Below, one piece after another: positions 1-12,530 of a stretch of 64,000 nucleotides of DNA (the first letter of the stretch is position 1; every line of letters begins with the position of its first letter). Below the pieces are notes generated by a model, which was not told the DNA's origin, searched no databases, and was given only the letters and a program-made list of their open reading frames with translations. Location of the stretch: positions 19,361,006 to 19,425,005 of the forward strand of contig NC_049986.1 of assembly GCF_000003815.2 (NCBI RefSeq), given 5' to 3'. Origin of the DNA: Branchiostoma floridae. Lineage: Eukaryota; Chordata; Leptocardii; Amphioxiformes; Branchiostomatidae. A program made the translations under genes and the position numbers.

Positions 1-1052
1 AAAGAAGCACATAATCACGACTGAGTGGGGTCAGTGACATTTCCTCCGTATTAGTTTGCACAACGAAGCTTCTTCATAAATGTATCTTTAAGTCAAAGGA
101 TTGCATGCTTTATTATATAAAATAAGTTGTAAATAGAATTTATATATAACGTATGTGGAACTAAAGTAAAATCACTGTGCTTTATTTTAGCTTGCCATTG
201 ATTACATAGATTGTAGTGCAACTCATGTTGATCTATATTTATTGTGCTTTTTCTCTGTTGACGGGAAGGCTTTGACATAATTAGTTTCCATAGGGGCTTT
301 CAACAAATATATTCAAGTCTACTTTGGGTACTGTTTTTAAATGTAACGTTACAGTAATGCTTTTGAATGATGTGTCTTATGTAGCTTTATGATAAGCAAG
401 TGACGTGTACAATAAAATATAAGGCTTCATTCTATCTAAATTATTTCTACGCTGTCTGTCAACAATGATATCAACGGACAAATTGGCGCCAGACCATCTC
501 CCGTTCTGATCAAGTCAAATTAATTTCCTATTTCTTTATCAACTGATCAGATTGAATCAGCTAATGTTTTCATCTCATTGGGATGGCCCGAAGCATCAAG
601 TCATAATGGGGTACAAGTCCTGTCGTTCATATCAATTAGTACCCAAATATTATGCCTTTCATGCCTTTCATGGCTTTCTATTATTCAACTAAAATGCTAT
701 GCGTTTAAGCTCATTTTTCTACTCTACGTAGGCAGAGCTGAACCATAATTTCCGACCCTAGACACACTACCATATCTTTCGACTTCTCTTCCAGAGTTTT
801 TCGCATTCAGCTTTCATGTGCAAGTCGTTTCTCCCGTTGTTTGCCACAAGCGACCATCAAACCAAAGGGTTGAAGACGTTCTCTCTCTGGGGCTCGCTTT
901 CTGCCTGATTGAATCGCGAATGATCGCATTACCTGCCCCATTTATCCGCGATCCCTTCCCGCTCGAGATTGGAGGAGACGCTAATCAAGTTACTTGGCCT
1001 CTTCATCTACTTCCGCAGGCGACGGTAGCGTCTTGAGACACATCAGGGGAAA
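1..1052. other. no recognised feature
   Basis: AT-rich unique-looking sequence. Only short, unconvincing open frames occur. A small direct repeat of ATGCCTTTC lies near 652-670. I see no exon, RNA gene or transposon end. Confidence 0.5.
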
Positions 1053-1382
1053 CAGGACTCGAAATGCTTTTTCTGCATACCTGAAAATTGAAAATTACCT
1101 GCACCAGACAACTTTTACCTGCACCACTCTGAAATTAGGAAGCATGGACCGTACTAAAATTTTTCGGGAACCATTGATATTTTTTCTTTGATACTTTATA
1201 GGTGGTAACAGCCAATGCAGCTAATAGCAGTCCATAAGCTAATTCTAATAGGACATTTATGTGTAATTCCATCCAGTAGATGGACCAGTGCAGTTTAGGT
1301 ACAGGTAGACACCAAAAATACCTGCACAGCTCCAATTTTACCTGCACTAACCTGCATATGCAGGTGGTATTTTGAGCCCTTG
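1053..1382. mobile_element. decayed MITE with CAGGRCTCRAAAT ends
   Basis: The left end reads CAGGACTCGAAAT and the reverse complement of the right end reads CAAGGGCTCAAAAT. These are diverged terminal inverted repeats of the same type as the element at 15526-15863. Both subterminal regions carry repeated TACCTGCAC words, the kind of short repeat that often serves as a transposase-binding site. No coding frame for a transposase is present, so it would be non-autonomous. No clear target-site duplication remains, which fits an old copy. A hAT-like superfamily is possible from the CAGGG start but is not established. Confidence 0.55.
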
Positions 1383-4121
1383 ATATACAAGGTTTAGATG
1401 AGGACCTCTCGGCCCCAATCGTCTGGTGAGCGCTGATAAGGAACGCCGACCGAATTTTTGTCATATAAAGTTGAAGCGAACACAGCCCAGACAGGTACGA
1501 TTCGATTACAGGTCCTCTGAGGCATCGGCAATCCTACATCCCTATACAACCGTTGTTCCTGATAAATTGAATGTCATTTAGTGCGATGGTTATCCAAATC
1601 ACTCAGACTTTTCTTCTCGAGTTAGCTCTATCCCCAGAATAATGATTTTGGCAGATCTTCTATATTCAAGGCCATGGCCACGTGTCATCTGTATTCTGCT
1701 AGTCGATGTTCAATGAATAAGCTTGCTAAAGATATTGGAGTATTTGAATGTGCTGTACAACCAGTAATGTTTCTCATCACCTGCTTTGGTTACGATTTCT
1801 ACCATATAACAGACTATTAAGATCTCCCTCAGAACTTTATGGAAACCTACGAAAATGAGAAACTACTAGGAAAACTCTAATATCATATGTTCTACCAACC
1901 TGATGATGATATCAGCTTACAGTTAACGTTAAACTGAACGCGTTAAATATGCTTTTAGTTTACGTTGTGTTTCCATAAATATTCGCCTTCTTGTGACATA
2001 ATTCTCACTTTTGACTGGTGTCCAAGAAAATGAATCGTTAAGTTCAACTTTGCCATCACTAGTACATTCCTTTGATACCAGCTCATAGAAATGCCGAAGA
2101 CGAACAGATTATCGTACAGCGTATGCCTGGCAGAATTCAAACAGACACTATACCTTGAATGCTACGTATACCAACAGAGATACATTCCCAACGAGGCCTA
2201 TTAGTTCAGGAAAGTCATCACTGCGTAATTCATCAGGTACAACTTGAAGGAGTCAGATCAGCATCTCAAAGCCTCTGTTTGGAAGGTTCCCAGGAACAAG
2301 CTTAAGTATTGATCAGCGATGCCTTCCAACTGTACTCCTGCACCTTCGACCCGATTGACATCAATACCTTGGCTTAGTTTAAGAACACTTATCAGTACCT
2401 GAATCTTGTACAGTCGCTAGCCGGAGGGAGCCAGTTTACGAGATTAGCGGTCATTGGTTAGAAGCACTTGATATATATGTTAACACATCCGTATCCCACA
2501 CCGATAACGCCTGCGTTTATTCATGTGTACCCCGAGTTAACGAGTCGTATCTTGGACATATACTTTGTATTTTGTTCATAATGGTGTATATGGCATGATG
2601 AGTTAGATGCACGGTGCTATACGATGATTTGCGTTAGATTTGCGCTGTTCGGCCATGTTTGTTGTCAGACTTGACAAAAATAATAAGACTGGTAAATCAG
2701 AGGAGTCACTAAGCTAACGTCAGCCCGTCTCTCTTTGTGTTTCATGGCTCACCCTCCTGTCTACCATCGGCCTGCCCTGCCGCCCTGCCGCACAACGTGC
2801 TGGCTGCTCACCACAGGTAGGTCATTCTGTCGGTATTTCTGTTAGGTCCATGTTCCACTAGACGGCAATCGCGCTGCGACCTCTTTACTGGATTCTAAAA
2901 GTGTGTCATGAAAACCCATCTGATAAACTGCGCTAGCCATGTTGTTCTCGTCTTATCTTATTGCTGTGCAATATTTCAGAATCAAGCAAAACAAATTAAT
3001 CTAAACTGGATTACCTTAAATCTTGATGTCATGGTTAGAATATCATGCAAAATGTAAAAAAAAATATGACTAAAAGCAAAACAAAACACACAAAGCGTAA
3101 CAAGATTTGTTTACATCCAGAAAATTATTTGCCTGACCCATTAATTAAATTGTAAGTGTCAGCGAGGTCGCACCTCTAGTTAAATAGCTGTATCACGACT
3201 TCCATTGGGGCTTTTACAGACCATTAGCCGCACGAGGGATGTGCGGGGTGATGGGGCATGTAGCTAATGCGCAACTTCGGTTTTTCATCGTGTGTGCATT
3301 TTCATGGATAATTCTTTACGGGTGACTTGCCTATTGAACAGTGCCACCTTGCGTAGTTTTTATGTACTACAGCCGTTGCTTCCCCTTGAGCTTTTAAGTA
3401 GGCTTGGCGCGAAGTCAAAATCAGGATTAGCCTGTGTGTATATTTCAATTTTAAGTGAACAAAGTCATCTTTTTAAATATGCTTGACACGCTATGACAAG
3501 CTTAGTAGTAGGCGGTGTGCTCTATATTCTAAATTAGAAAATATGAAATAAAATATCATTTAAAGACGGGTACAGAAATCTAGAATATCTGTAACTTAAG
3601 CTTGATCCCCGACCTTTTTTGTATAAAATGTTTAGCAAATCTTTCGCGTTTATCATCTCTATCATATGCCTTAGGATAAATCTTTGGGACGACTTTTTCC
3701 AAATTGATTTTGATTTTTCACAACGTAGCTGTAGGCTCAGAACGACTGTGTTTTGGCCAGGCATGCAATGTTATGAACGTTATGTGGTGTGAATGTAGCC
3801 TTGCGTATAGACGAACATTCGCCAGATGTCGCTTCCTCACTCAATGCACCACCCAACGGCAATATGAAACTACAGTGTTTGCAGTTTTATATCTTCTCGC
3901 AATGTGGCCAGCTAACCATGACGTGTAAGATCTTCTATCTAACATGGTATTGGCAGCGCATTCTTTCAGTTAGAATTATACTAGACTGAGTATTATATAA
4001 CTACCCAAGGACTTTTCACAGTGCTTTTTGGACTAGGCGAAAATTGATACGTGGTGGTACCACTTCACATGATGTAGGGCCTCTTTATGCCGTAATATGC
4101 GAGAGTCTGTTTTAGCTTTTC
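1383..4121. other. no confident feature; one weak exon-like candidate
   Basis: Mostly unique-looking sequence. The only exon-like signal is an ATG at 2744 in a pyrimidine-rich context, followed by about 70 bases of open frame and a good donor (CAG|GTAGGT, near 2814-2821). It is too short to call. Around 2849-2880 there is weak similarity to the end of the MITE at 29292. Confidence 0.4.
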
Positions 4122-5245
4122 ACATTGAATGGCTCTTCCTTTCGCTGAGAGGAGAGAAACCTTTTTCGGATTTCGCAATGATTATGAACAAAGGGCTGAG
4201 GAGGGTCCTTCATTAGTCCTCTACTCCTCTTATATGACTAGAACCTTTTGCGGATTTTACGATTGTTATGAGCTAAGAAGGGTCCTTCACTACATTCCAT
4301 TAGTCCACTACTTCTCCTCAGGTATCACACTGATAGTAGTTTTCTTATAGTGTAGAGACACCTATACAAGGTTATCATAGAGTTTATAGTCTGTTCAATG
4401 AGAGAAAAGAAACATTTTTCGGATTTTGCGATGATTATGAACAAAGGGCTAAAAAGGGGCCTTCACTACACTACATTAGTCCACTACTTCTCTTCAGGTA
4501 TCACACGACTTTTCTTATAGTATAGAGACACTTATACAATGTTATCATAGAGTTTATAGTCTGTTCAATGAGAGGAAAGAAACCGTTTTCGGATTTTGCA
4601 ATGATTATGAACAAGGGGCTAAGAAGGGTCCTTCATTACACTCCATTAGTCCACTATGTCATACTTATGATACCTGAGGAGTTTTTTTATGACATACCGA
4701 CACTTATACAAGGTCACCACAGAGCTCATAGTCTGTTTAATGAGAGAAAAGAAACCCTTTTAGGCTTTTGTATTGAATATGAACAAAGGGCTAAGGAGGG
4801 GCCTTCACTACACTCCATTAGTCCACTACTTGTCCTCGGGTATCATTATACTTATAGAAGTTTTCTTTTAGTATAGAGACACTTATACAAGGTTATATAG
4901 AGCTCATAGTGTAAACCATTTGCGGCTTTTACAATGATTATGGGCAAAGGAGGGTCCTTCGTTAGGCTTCATTGGTCAACTATGTCAAACTTGTGATATC
5001 TGAAGAGTTTTTTTATGATGTACCGACATTTATAGAAGGTCATCATGGATCTCATAGTCTGTACAATGAGAGAAAAGAAACCTTTTACGGATTTTGCGAT
5101 GAGGAGACTATGGGAGGGTCCTTCATTAGACTTCATTAGTTTACTTCCTTTCAGGTACCACACTTATGATACCTGAGGAGTTTTTTATGATATAGCGACG
5201 CTTATACAATGTCATCATAGAACTCATTGTCTGTTAAGTAAGTGA
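4122..5245. repeat. tandem array, unit about 170 bp, about six copies
   Basis: The phrase GATTATGAACAAAGGGCT, or a close variant, recurs near 4181, 4434, 4604, 4775, 4937 and 5100, so the spacing settles at about 163-171 bp. Each unit also carries a GAGAGAAAAGAAACC block, a GGTCCTTCA block and a TATAGAGACACTTATACAA block. Units differ by point changes and small indels, and the first ones are irregular. This is a degenerate satellite-like array. Short open frames through it are by-products of the repeat. Confidence 0.85.
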
Positions 5246-6454
5246 GATTATATATCAGGGATAAGATATAACCACTCTAATGGCTTTCCCCGTGTGTGGT
5301 TTTCAAGGACTCTGATTCAAGTATGTACTGGAGAATGCTTTTACTACAGTACAGAGCCTCTGTACTGTGATATGACGTAACATATTCTGTTGCCGAGAGG
5401 AACGAAACCTATTACGGGTATGGTTAAATCTAGGAGCAAACCGCATTCTTATAGATCTGGAGTGTCCTTTAGCTAAGCCCACTTTCGCTCATGGATCATC
5501 ATGATATATACATTTCCACGAATCTCTCGAGGGTCATGGCTTAAGAGCATAACGTTTAATTTACAAGGACATCAGAGAGCATCTTGCTAACTGAGCCAGA
5601 TGCTTTGTCAGATATTCTGTTACAAGGACAGTCATAGCAATGCTACCAAGAGTGTACATGTACAGTGCGGCCTTGTGTGTTGCCATGCACATAAGGAACA
5701 TTGTCTTATATCTTTTATTTTGGTGCGTTTTGACATCAAATTGTAGTAAAGATGGATGACTGTTGAATACTGTTATGTTTATAGTTTATTGACATCATTA
5801 GTAGTTAATCCGGTATTATACCACCTTGTCAACCAATTAATCTGGCGTCTGTTAACCCTGCGTATATTAGCATCGCCTGCCTGAAGGCACAAACATTCTT
5901 CCATCATAAAGAAGATAGCTATAAGCACTACATTTAAGATCAATAGCTGAATAGACAAAGGTATAAACCAGCCGGTTCTGAAATCTCATTATTGGGAACT
6001 CATTGTCACAGGGGTACTACTATCATGTTGGTCTTTTTTATGGAGACTCAAGTCGAAGTTTTTGCTAAAAGTAGTAATATCTCTCATCTAACAAGTACGC
6101 ACCGTTTGACTTGCTTTTTAAAGAATGCTTCTCGACGGTATATGCTAGCCAGTTCACGCCCTGCATGTAAACTATTACATAAGCTGTTGTACCAGTAAAG
6201 GTCCCATTATTCACTTTCACTTGTAATGTAGATATGAGGCTCCGACACAATCACTTTCTAATCCCGCACTGCTTCATGTGTTATTGAAACTCCATTGCTC
6301 ACAGTCGCCCTGGCTAACATTTCGAACCCATGAACATTTGCCTATCTGGTGGTGATGGATGTGCCTGTTGAAGGTCGCTTGTCGTAATAGTCTTGATGTT
6401 ATCACCAAGCAAAGTAGAGGCATCTTCTCTGTTTAGTTTTAGAGAACGCTTGCA
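5246..6454. other. no recognised feature
   Basis: A diverged echo of the preceding array (GAGAGGAACGAAACC) occurs near 5395. Otherwise I see no coding, RNA or transposon signal. Confidence 0.45.
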
Positions 6455-6597
6455 GATAGATGTGCAAAAGTTAGGTGTGACAGGTCGTTCAGTGTACTAT
6501 AACCAGCTGCTGCCGCGCCGCGTGCCTGACAAGCTGGTGTGTTACGCCGAAGGGCGGTTATACCGGCTACATAGATACAGATACAGATACAGATAAA
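6455..6597 (+). repeat. dispersed repeat M (about 130 bp, ends in GATACA repeats)
   Basis: It begins GATAGATGTGCAAAAGTTAG, has a short hairpin with arms ACCAGCT and AGCTGGT around a GC-rich middle, then GTGTTACGCCGAAGGGCGG, and ends in several GATACA units. Copies of the same element lie at 13427-13535, 20132-20264 and 22792-22870 on the minus strand. Its 3' half is tandemly repeated at 48100-48415. It is non-coding and its transposon class is unknown. Confidence 0.7.
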
Positions 6598-7230
6598 GAT
6601 GATGTTAAGGTCCATGAATAGCTTCATCAGGTTGGTCGTTTGCAAGTTAATTTATTTCAGTCCAACTATTCACAGTCTCTTTGCCGTTGTATTGACGTCT
6701 CATAAAGTATCACAGTTTGTGATAATTTTCGTCAGAAGATGCTCTTAGTGCAGCACGCATGTATAGACCTAAGATAGTACATGCTCGATTAAGTGAGGCG
6801 CTTGTAAATGCCTTGATATATAATTTATCAGGACGGCTGTAAACGTTACAAAGAGTGTACTACGTATCTTATACTTATTCTAACCTACTTGTTTTCTTAC
6901 TTGTAAGGGGTAGGTCTAAATTACGTAGGGATGCAGTCCTGGCCGGGCTCCGAAGCCAGAACTTTGTCTTGTTAGACTGTCGGATACCGGTGGGTACCTT
7001 TCGGTGTTCCCCACGGGTAGGTCACCACGTCTATTTGTTACCAGGCCCCGGGTTCATTTTAGCCGCAAGGTGCTCCACGGGGGCACGTAGGGGCCACGCC
7101 TGAATCGGCCAAAAACAGCCCGTGATCTGCCCGACAGGACCCTTATTTCCAATCGGGACCTTGTTCATAAATGTTTAATTGGGTACATTGTGACCCTTTT
7201 CTCATTTGCCTCGTTTTCTGCCGGCTGGCC
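6598..7230. other. no recognised feature; GC-rich patch
   Basis: A GC-rich segment at about 6935-7130 contains short inverted words but no interpretable frame. Nothing else is recognised. Confidence 0.4.
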
Positions 7231-8015
7231 TAACCAACCAAGAAATAGGTCTCGATCCTCCCAATTAGCCTCTGTTTGTAGAGTGTTGTTTCTAGCCGAG
7301 GGAATGGTTAACCCATAGTTCAACTGAAGCTACGCACGCATTTCTCTCGCGGAGTCCTTTGGGATGCAGTCACACGAACGTGTATATCAAATCGGTATGA
7401 GGTCCGTATTTACATTTTGTTAGACACTGTCGTGTGTACAATATATAGCATACTCTCATGGGCATCTAAATCGTTTTATGTGTAGCGTTAGGTACGCCTA
7501 CTGGATCGCACTGTGCGTATACGTAAAATTGTGTAAACGATTGAGATGCTTATTGGGATCGTATTGTGTGTACGACTGCGTATTACAACAGAAATGTCAT
7601 TACGAACGCCATACAAACTTCATTTGATATACAGGCTCGTGTGACTACATCCTAACTCAACCGAGAAAAAGGTCCCGATCTTCCCAATTAAGCTTTACTT
7701 TTTTCTGGCCGATGGAACGTATAACCTATCATTCAGCTAAAGCTACGTACGCATTTCTCTCACGGAGTCGGTATGACGTCTGTATTGACATTTGTAAGAC
7801 AGCACAATACGCACATCGTGCGAAACTCAATCGTTTTCTGACAGTTTTAGGCCTTCTGAACCGTACTGTGCGTATACCTGCGAAAAGTGACCCTAAACGA
7901 TTTGGATGCGTATGGGGAGCGTATTGTACGTACATCTGCTTATGACAACAACAATGTCAATACGAACGTCATATGAACTTGATATGCACGCTCGTGTGAA
8001 AGTGAAAGTGAAACT
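7231..8015. repeat. 422-bp tandem duplication of a foldback element
   Basis: The sequence from about 7231 is repeated from about 7653, offset 422 bp, with shared blocks CCCAATTA, ACGCATTTCTCTC and the words around CGTATTG. Each unit is also an imperfect palindrome. At 7395-7600 and at 7770-7975 the left arm (GGTATGACGTCTGTATTGAC in the second unit) is the approximate reverse complement of the right arm, and AAATCGTTT and AAACGATT sit nearer the centre. Each unit could fold into a stem of roughly 80-90 bp. It looks like a non-autonomous foldback transposon that duplicated in tandem. Confidence 0.75.
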
Positions 8016-8320
8016 GACTACACCCTAATCATGTACGCCTCACATCAGCTCACCAGGTATGAGACTTGGCAGGCTCACTTGCCTTGCGCAACAAGCGGAA
8101 CAATTCCACGAACACAGCTGGTATGAGGAGCGTATTGTGTGTACGACTGCGTATTACAACAGAAATGTCATTACGAACGTCATACAGACTTTATTTGATA
8201 TACACGCTCGTGTGACTACACCCTAATCATGTACGCCTCCCATCAGCTCACCAGGTATGAGGCTTGGCAGGCTCACTTGCCTTGCGCAACGAGCGGAACA
8301 ATTCCACGAACACAGCTGGA
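8016..8320. repeat. 198-bp tandem duplication
   Basis: The block starting CCCTAATCATGTACGCCT at 8023 recurs at 8221, an offset of 198 bp, and continues through CAGCTCACCAGGTATGAG and AACAATTCCACGAACACAGC. Between the copies, 8120-8220 is a third partial copy of the right arm of the 422-bp foldback unit. The locus therefore expanded in at least two steps. Confidence 0.85.
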
Positions 8321-8604
8321 GCGAGAACGTTTGAGAAGTTTAAAGTGCCACTTGCGAGTCACAATTGGGCCCGGGGGTACAGACATACGCAGGCGCCATG
8401 GCAACGAGGGAATACGCGTCTGAACGTCAATGTCAATTAAAAGTCATCCAGTGATCCTCAAAAGTGCACCTGTCGGGACGGTTTTTCATCAGTATCAGGT
8501 GCTATCTTCAAACGGTAGCCATCGCTGATGAGCCAGGAATTAGCCAAACTACCACTGTAGGCGAGGATTAGGCTACAGCACTTTATGCTTGGTGTTTATT
8601 GGAA

Positions 8605-8861
8605 GAAAGCGCAGTCGTTAGAGCATCTGCACCTGTTATCGTCGTAGAATCGGCATAACGGCACGAAACCCAGACGTTGTGGTTTCGAATCCCATGACAT
8701 TTCGCTGATATTGTACCGTTGGCTTAACGTTAATATCCTCAACCCAAAAAGGTGTAAAAGTTGGTACCTGACTTTGATTGGAGAGGTAAAAGGCGTTAGA
8801 AGGAGAGTGATAGGCTCTGTCTTCTCTAGCGCAGTTGATGACAACCCGACTACCTTTTTTT
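8605..8861 (+). mobile_element. tRNA-derived SINE, family B
   Basis: A tRNA-like head contains a B-box-like GGTTTCGAATCCC (8681-8693). A body follows that shares GGTGTAAAA, TGGTACCTGAC and GAGGTAAAAGGCG words with the copies at 18410-18566 (inverted) and 33552-33811. It ends in a T-rich run. SINEs of this kind are transcribed by RNA polymerase III and mobilised by LINE proteins. This copy is diverged and probably inactive. Confidence 0.7.
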
Positions 8862-11149
8862 ACCTTATTTACTGAGATCTGACGAATGTTCTCTCCGGGC
8901 AGTGTTAGGTGATGGTTGTCAGTGTGAGATGTGGTGACTGGGTTATAAACTGCTCCTCTGAGATCTAAAGCGGCAATCTGTTGCTGCGGCGAGCGTACCT
9001 ATTTACCAATATGCTGAGAAAAAAAAATATAACGGCATACATATATGCATCCCTTCCCGCAAGCTCATCCGCTAATGGTTGTCAAAACACAAGTAAACAG
9101 CCGCCTTGTAGCTGTTTAAATTGATATTGTCAGCAAATTTCTCTCTACCGGTGTAGCAAGGTACCAGGCAAAACACTACCTTCTTGCGAAGTCTTAGACC
9201 ATTAGGATACGTCATTCAATTTCTAAAATTGATAAATATCAGGCCATGTTGTTCTTATCCAAGGCTAATGTAGGGTTCAATGTCCTTGGCAGCCATGTAA
9301 AATGATGAATAGGACAGGTTATAGTAAGGAACCCACCCCCTAGCTGATGATACAGATGCAGAGAGATGCAACTTCAATGTGCAAACTAATGGATATATGT
9401 CAGAGAGTTCAGTCACCTTTACGCATAGAACACTAAATAGACTAGAAGAATGTATTCACCATTTCTTAAACCTGAACCTACAACCTCTGCAGAATGACTA
9501 CACCCCAGCTACAATCTCTGCACCACACGGGGCATGAATGGCCTTCAAGGGGTTTCCTTGGTGCCATAAAGGGGTCGGGAATGTTCCTGCTCACATTTCA
9601 GGCAAAGATTGCATCTAATTGGCTTCAGCCCACCCCAGACCAAGGTCATAGGGTTGGACTTTGAAGCTCGTACTGTACTAGATGTAACCGTAAGGGTGTT
9701 TAGAATTTTCAAAATGTAAATGACACTTGCATTGAAGGTTTATTTTGCTTGAATATGGCCTTCGACGATAGGTGGTAATGAATGTTTTTTCATGGTTGAA
9801 AACAACCTGTTGGCAATACATTGAAACTTTCTGCTTAAATAAGCAAATGTCATATGATAATTAGTCTCGATGTTAATTGCATGATCTGTCCTAGAGCTTA
9901 CCATATCTTGTACCAGTTGCAAATATTGATTGATAAATTGATTAATTGCTTAATTTGAATAATTGATTGATAAGCAACATGAAACTGGAAAGGTCTTTAC
10001 ATGCCTACGGAAAGCTCTTACTGTACATGTACATATAGGATGAAGTATCAAACCTCTTAAAACCTTTTCTGTGATATTTGTAAAAATGAAATAAAATGGG
10101 CATACGCACAATTTAACTATTTATAAACACAAGCTGATCTCCTATAGTGTCGAGCTGTGCATTTAAGTGTACTGCTTTTTTTATACAAGCTAGAAATCAA
10201 TCTAACAATGGGGTACTTACCTGGAAAAGCATGAAATTATCATGCTATTACACATACCCAGACTGACTCCATGTCAATCACGTATCGACTGTTAGTTTTT
10301 CTGTGGAAAAGTTTTGCTTACCTTTCAGACAGAATACGCCTACAGTACTTTGAGATGAAAGCTGGAGTTGGCTGGAACTTTTCTTCCACATACTATGACG
10401 TACATCATAAATACATCATAGACGTATTGATTTCACAATATCGGATAAGTCTTGAAGTTAGTTCTTCACAACACACATAGGGATGTCTGGGAATGACATC
10501 AAGAAGTCTCTGTAGAAGGGATTGGATTTCAGTACATTTCATGTTGTAATCTTCTTACGAAAAAATATCCAAATGAACTGTTTCATGTTTTTATCTCTAC
10601 AAAAATCATTGCTAAAAACATCACGTGTCGTCTGTGACTTGGCACACTCATTACAGTGCCGGGACGGCAGCCGCTAATTTGCCCCCGGGGAGCTGGGTAC
10701 GTAATTGGCCATTACATCCAGACAGCATCACCATCGCAGCTTCTTTATTGATATTTGATCTTGAAAGATTTAGTTGTATATGACTAGTAATGAGCTCGGA
10801 GTCAATTACATGGAAACCACATAACTCATATAATTCTGTCTGTCGTTATCTGTAGGATGAAACAAGCAGGCTCTCTTTGGTTTCTTTGCTGCTTTGCTCC
10901 AGAACATGGATCATCAGCGGATTTTTACGCATATCTAGTGACATCTGAGAAAGTTCACTTGACAATACCTTTTATGAAAACTTCCTAGTACATTTAGTTT
11001 TGTCAAACTTTCTCCTCTGTCTACAACCAGAGATGATGAATGTGTCTGATCCGTCAAATTATGAAAAATACATCGCGACTATGAAAACGACTAATATGAA
11101 AAGTTGTGTTTTTATAAAAGAGAGTATCAGCATCAGGTAGCATCAACGC
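8862..11149. other. no recognised gene; AT-rich and possible regulatory patches
   Basis: At 9925-9975 there is a run of TTGATTGATAA and TTAATTG words, which may be simple sequence or a cluster of homeodomain-like sites. At about 10620-10740 a GC-richer patch holds a CACGTG E-box and TAATTGGCCATTA. Conservation cannot be judged from one sequence. Confidence 0.35.
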
Positions 11150-11475
11150 TTGACCCTCTCTCCCACAGGGGAAACGTTGCATCCCATCCATTTTTACCGG
11201 TACTTCATCGCCATTTGTCCTTCCACTGAGAGCATTTCAATGCAAAACTATGTTTTTTCCTCAAACTCACATCTTTGTACGGTTCAATTGCCGACCAAGT
11301 CCTTCTACAGCAACAGTTTCTTCCCTCGGACTGCCAAACTATGGGACTCTCTCGACGACAACTGTTTCCCTCCTGTCAACCTATCAGGCTTCAAAACTGA
11401 TATCCACCGCTATCTCCATGTACATTTATTTCTTCAACTTCTTACCTCATTACTTTGAAGTGTTCTAATGACCTT
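11150..11475 (+). pseudogene. LINE ORF2 C-terminal fragment, copy 1
   Basis: The frame encodes a pattern typical of the tail of many non-LTR retrotransposon ORF2 proteins: FYRYF, then SNSHLCTVQLP, then NSFFPRTAKLWDSL, then FKTDIHRYL, and a stop. It lies downstream of where the reverse transcriptase domain would be, and no RT motifs remain, so only the 3' end is preserved. A second diverged copy of the same family lies at 12172-12530 in the same orientation. The clade cannot be fixed from this tail. It is a decayed fragment and not a host gene. Confidence 0.7.
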
Positions 11476-12171
11476 GCTTTGAGCAACCTTGCATCGGACC
11501 TTCAAATTCCTTTCGCATAATTACCAACCGTATTAAAATTACCTTGATAATACTTATGTAAGTACAATATCAAACTGCAGTCTTGAAAGCGTTCATATTG
11601 AAGTGGCAGAAAAACCGAGGCCGAGAGTAAGGTCCAAGACATACGTATCCTTGGTACGTATGAGGATAAGTGGTGCAGAGTATTGGAGTTTAGGCTTAGG
11701 CATTGCTGAATGCCAACAAAGCAAACATGCCCCTTCGAGCCCTTGGCTCAGAGTCGTCCATACGACAACCTCTGGTACATTTTGATAAGATATACGCCAA
11801 CAGAATTATCGTTGCCGTTGGTGCAGGGCCATGAGACAATCCTACTGCGCGTTTTGATAAGATAAACATACCATGAAAGGATTGATAGATGGCGGATTTA
11901 TCGCTGTTATATGGTGTATAACTAACCACATGAATCACTCCTACCTTCCTCGGAACGCAGCAGGAACCGATCCTTCTTGTATTGCCCCGTGCCGATGGTA
12001 AGCAGACAGATCATTAATATCCAGGTGGGCGCGAAACAGTTTCAAACAGCCAAATCAGCCAGCCTCCTTTGCAACCTTGCAACGTTTTATTTCGGTTGTG
12101 TAGTCCCCACAGCACTGATTGGCGATTTTCAGCATATGGGCCAAGTTCTTTTGTCGGGAATATGGAAGGCA
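11476..12171. other. spacer between two LINE fragments
   Basis: No clear feature. The first bases (TGACCTTGCTTTGA) match the sequence just after the second fragment, so they are LINE 3' UTR. The remainder is unassigned. Confidence 0.4.
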
Positions 12172-12530
12172 ACGTCTCTCACAGGCAAGACGTTGTCTCC
12201 CTGCTCCTTTTCTATCGTTACTTCTGTGGCCATTGCGCTGAAGATCTCAAACTACTCCTCCCTCCTCTGAGGGCCTTTAAGAACATCACTAGACTATCCT
12301 CCAACTCACATCCTTACACCGTCCAATTACCAGGTTCAAAGTCCTGCTATTCCAGCAGTTTCGTTCCTGGAACTACCAAACAACTAAACTCTCTCCATGA
12401 CAACTGTTCCCCGCCATTATACAATCTTCAACAAGCCTTCGATCAAAATGTTACCCACTATCTCATAGGTCAACAATTTTCTGCCATTCTTCCCATTTCA
12501 CGTCACTGCCTAAAAGTGATTAAATGACCT
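12172..12530 (+). pseudogene. LINE ORF2 C-terminal fragment, copy 2
   Basis: This is a second copy of the family seen at 11150-11475. The frame shows SHRQDVVSLLLFYRYF, NSHPYTVQLPGSKS, SSFVPGTTKQLNSL and PPLYNLQQAF, which align in order with copy 1. The usual LWNSLP-type motif is altered, a sign of decay. The stop is followed by TGACCTTGCTTTGA, shared with copy 1. Both fragments are in the same orientation about 0.7 kb apart. They could be two insertions or a duplication. Confidence 0.7.

Noticed and set aside
4122-5245. CRISPR-like array
   Set aside because: The unit is about 170 bp of uniformly diverged sequence without constant repeats and unique spacers, in eukaryotic DNA.
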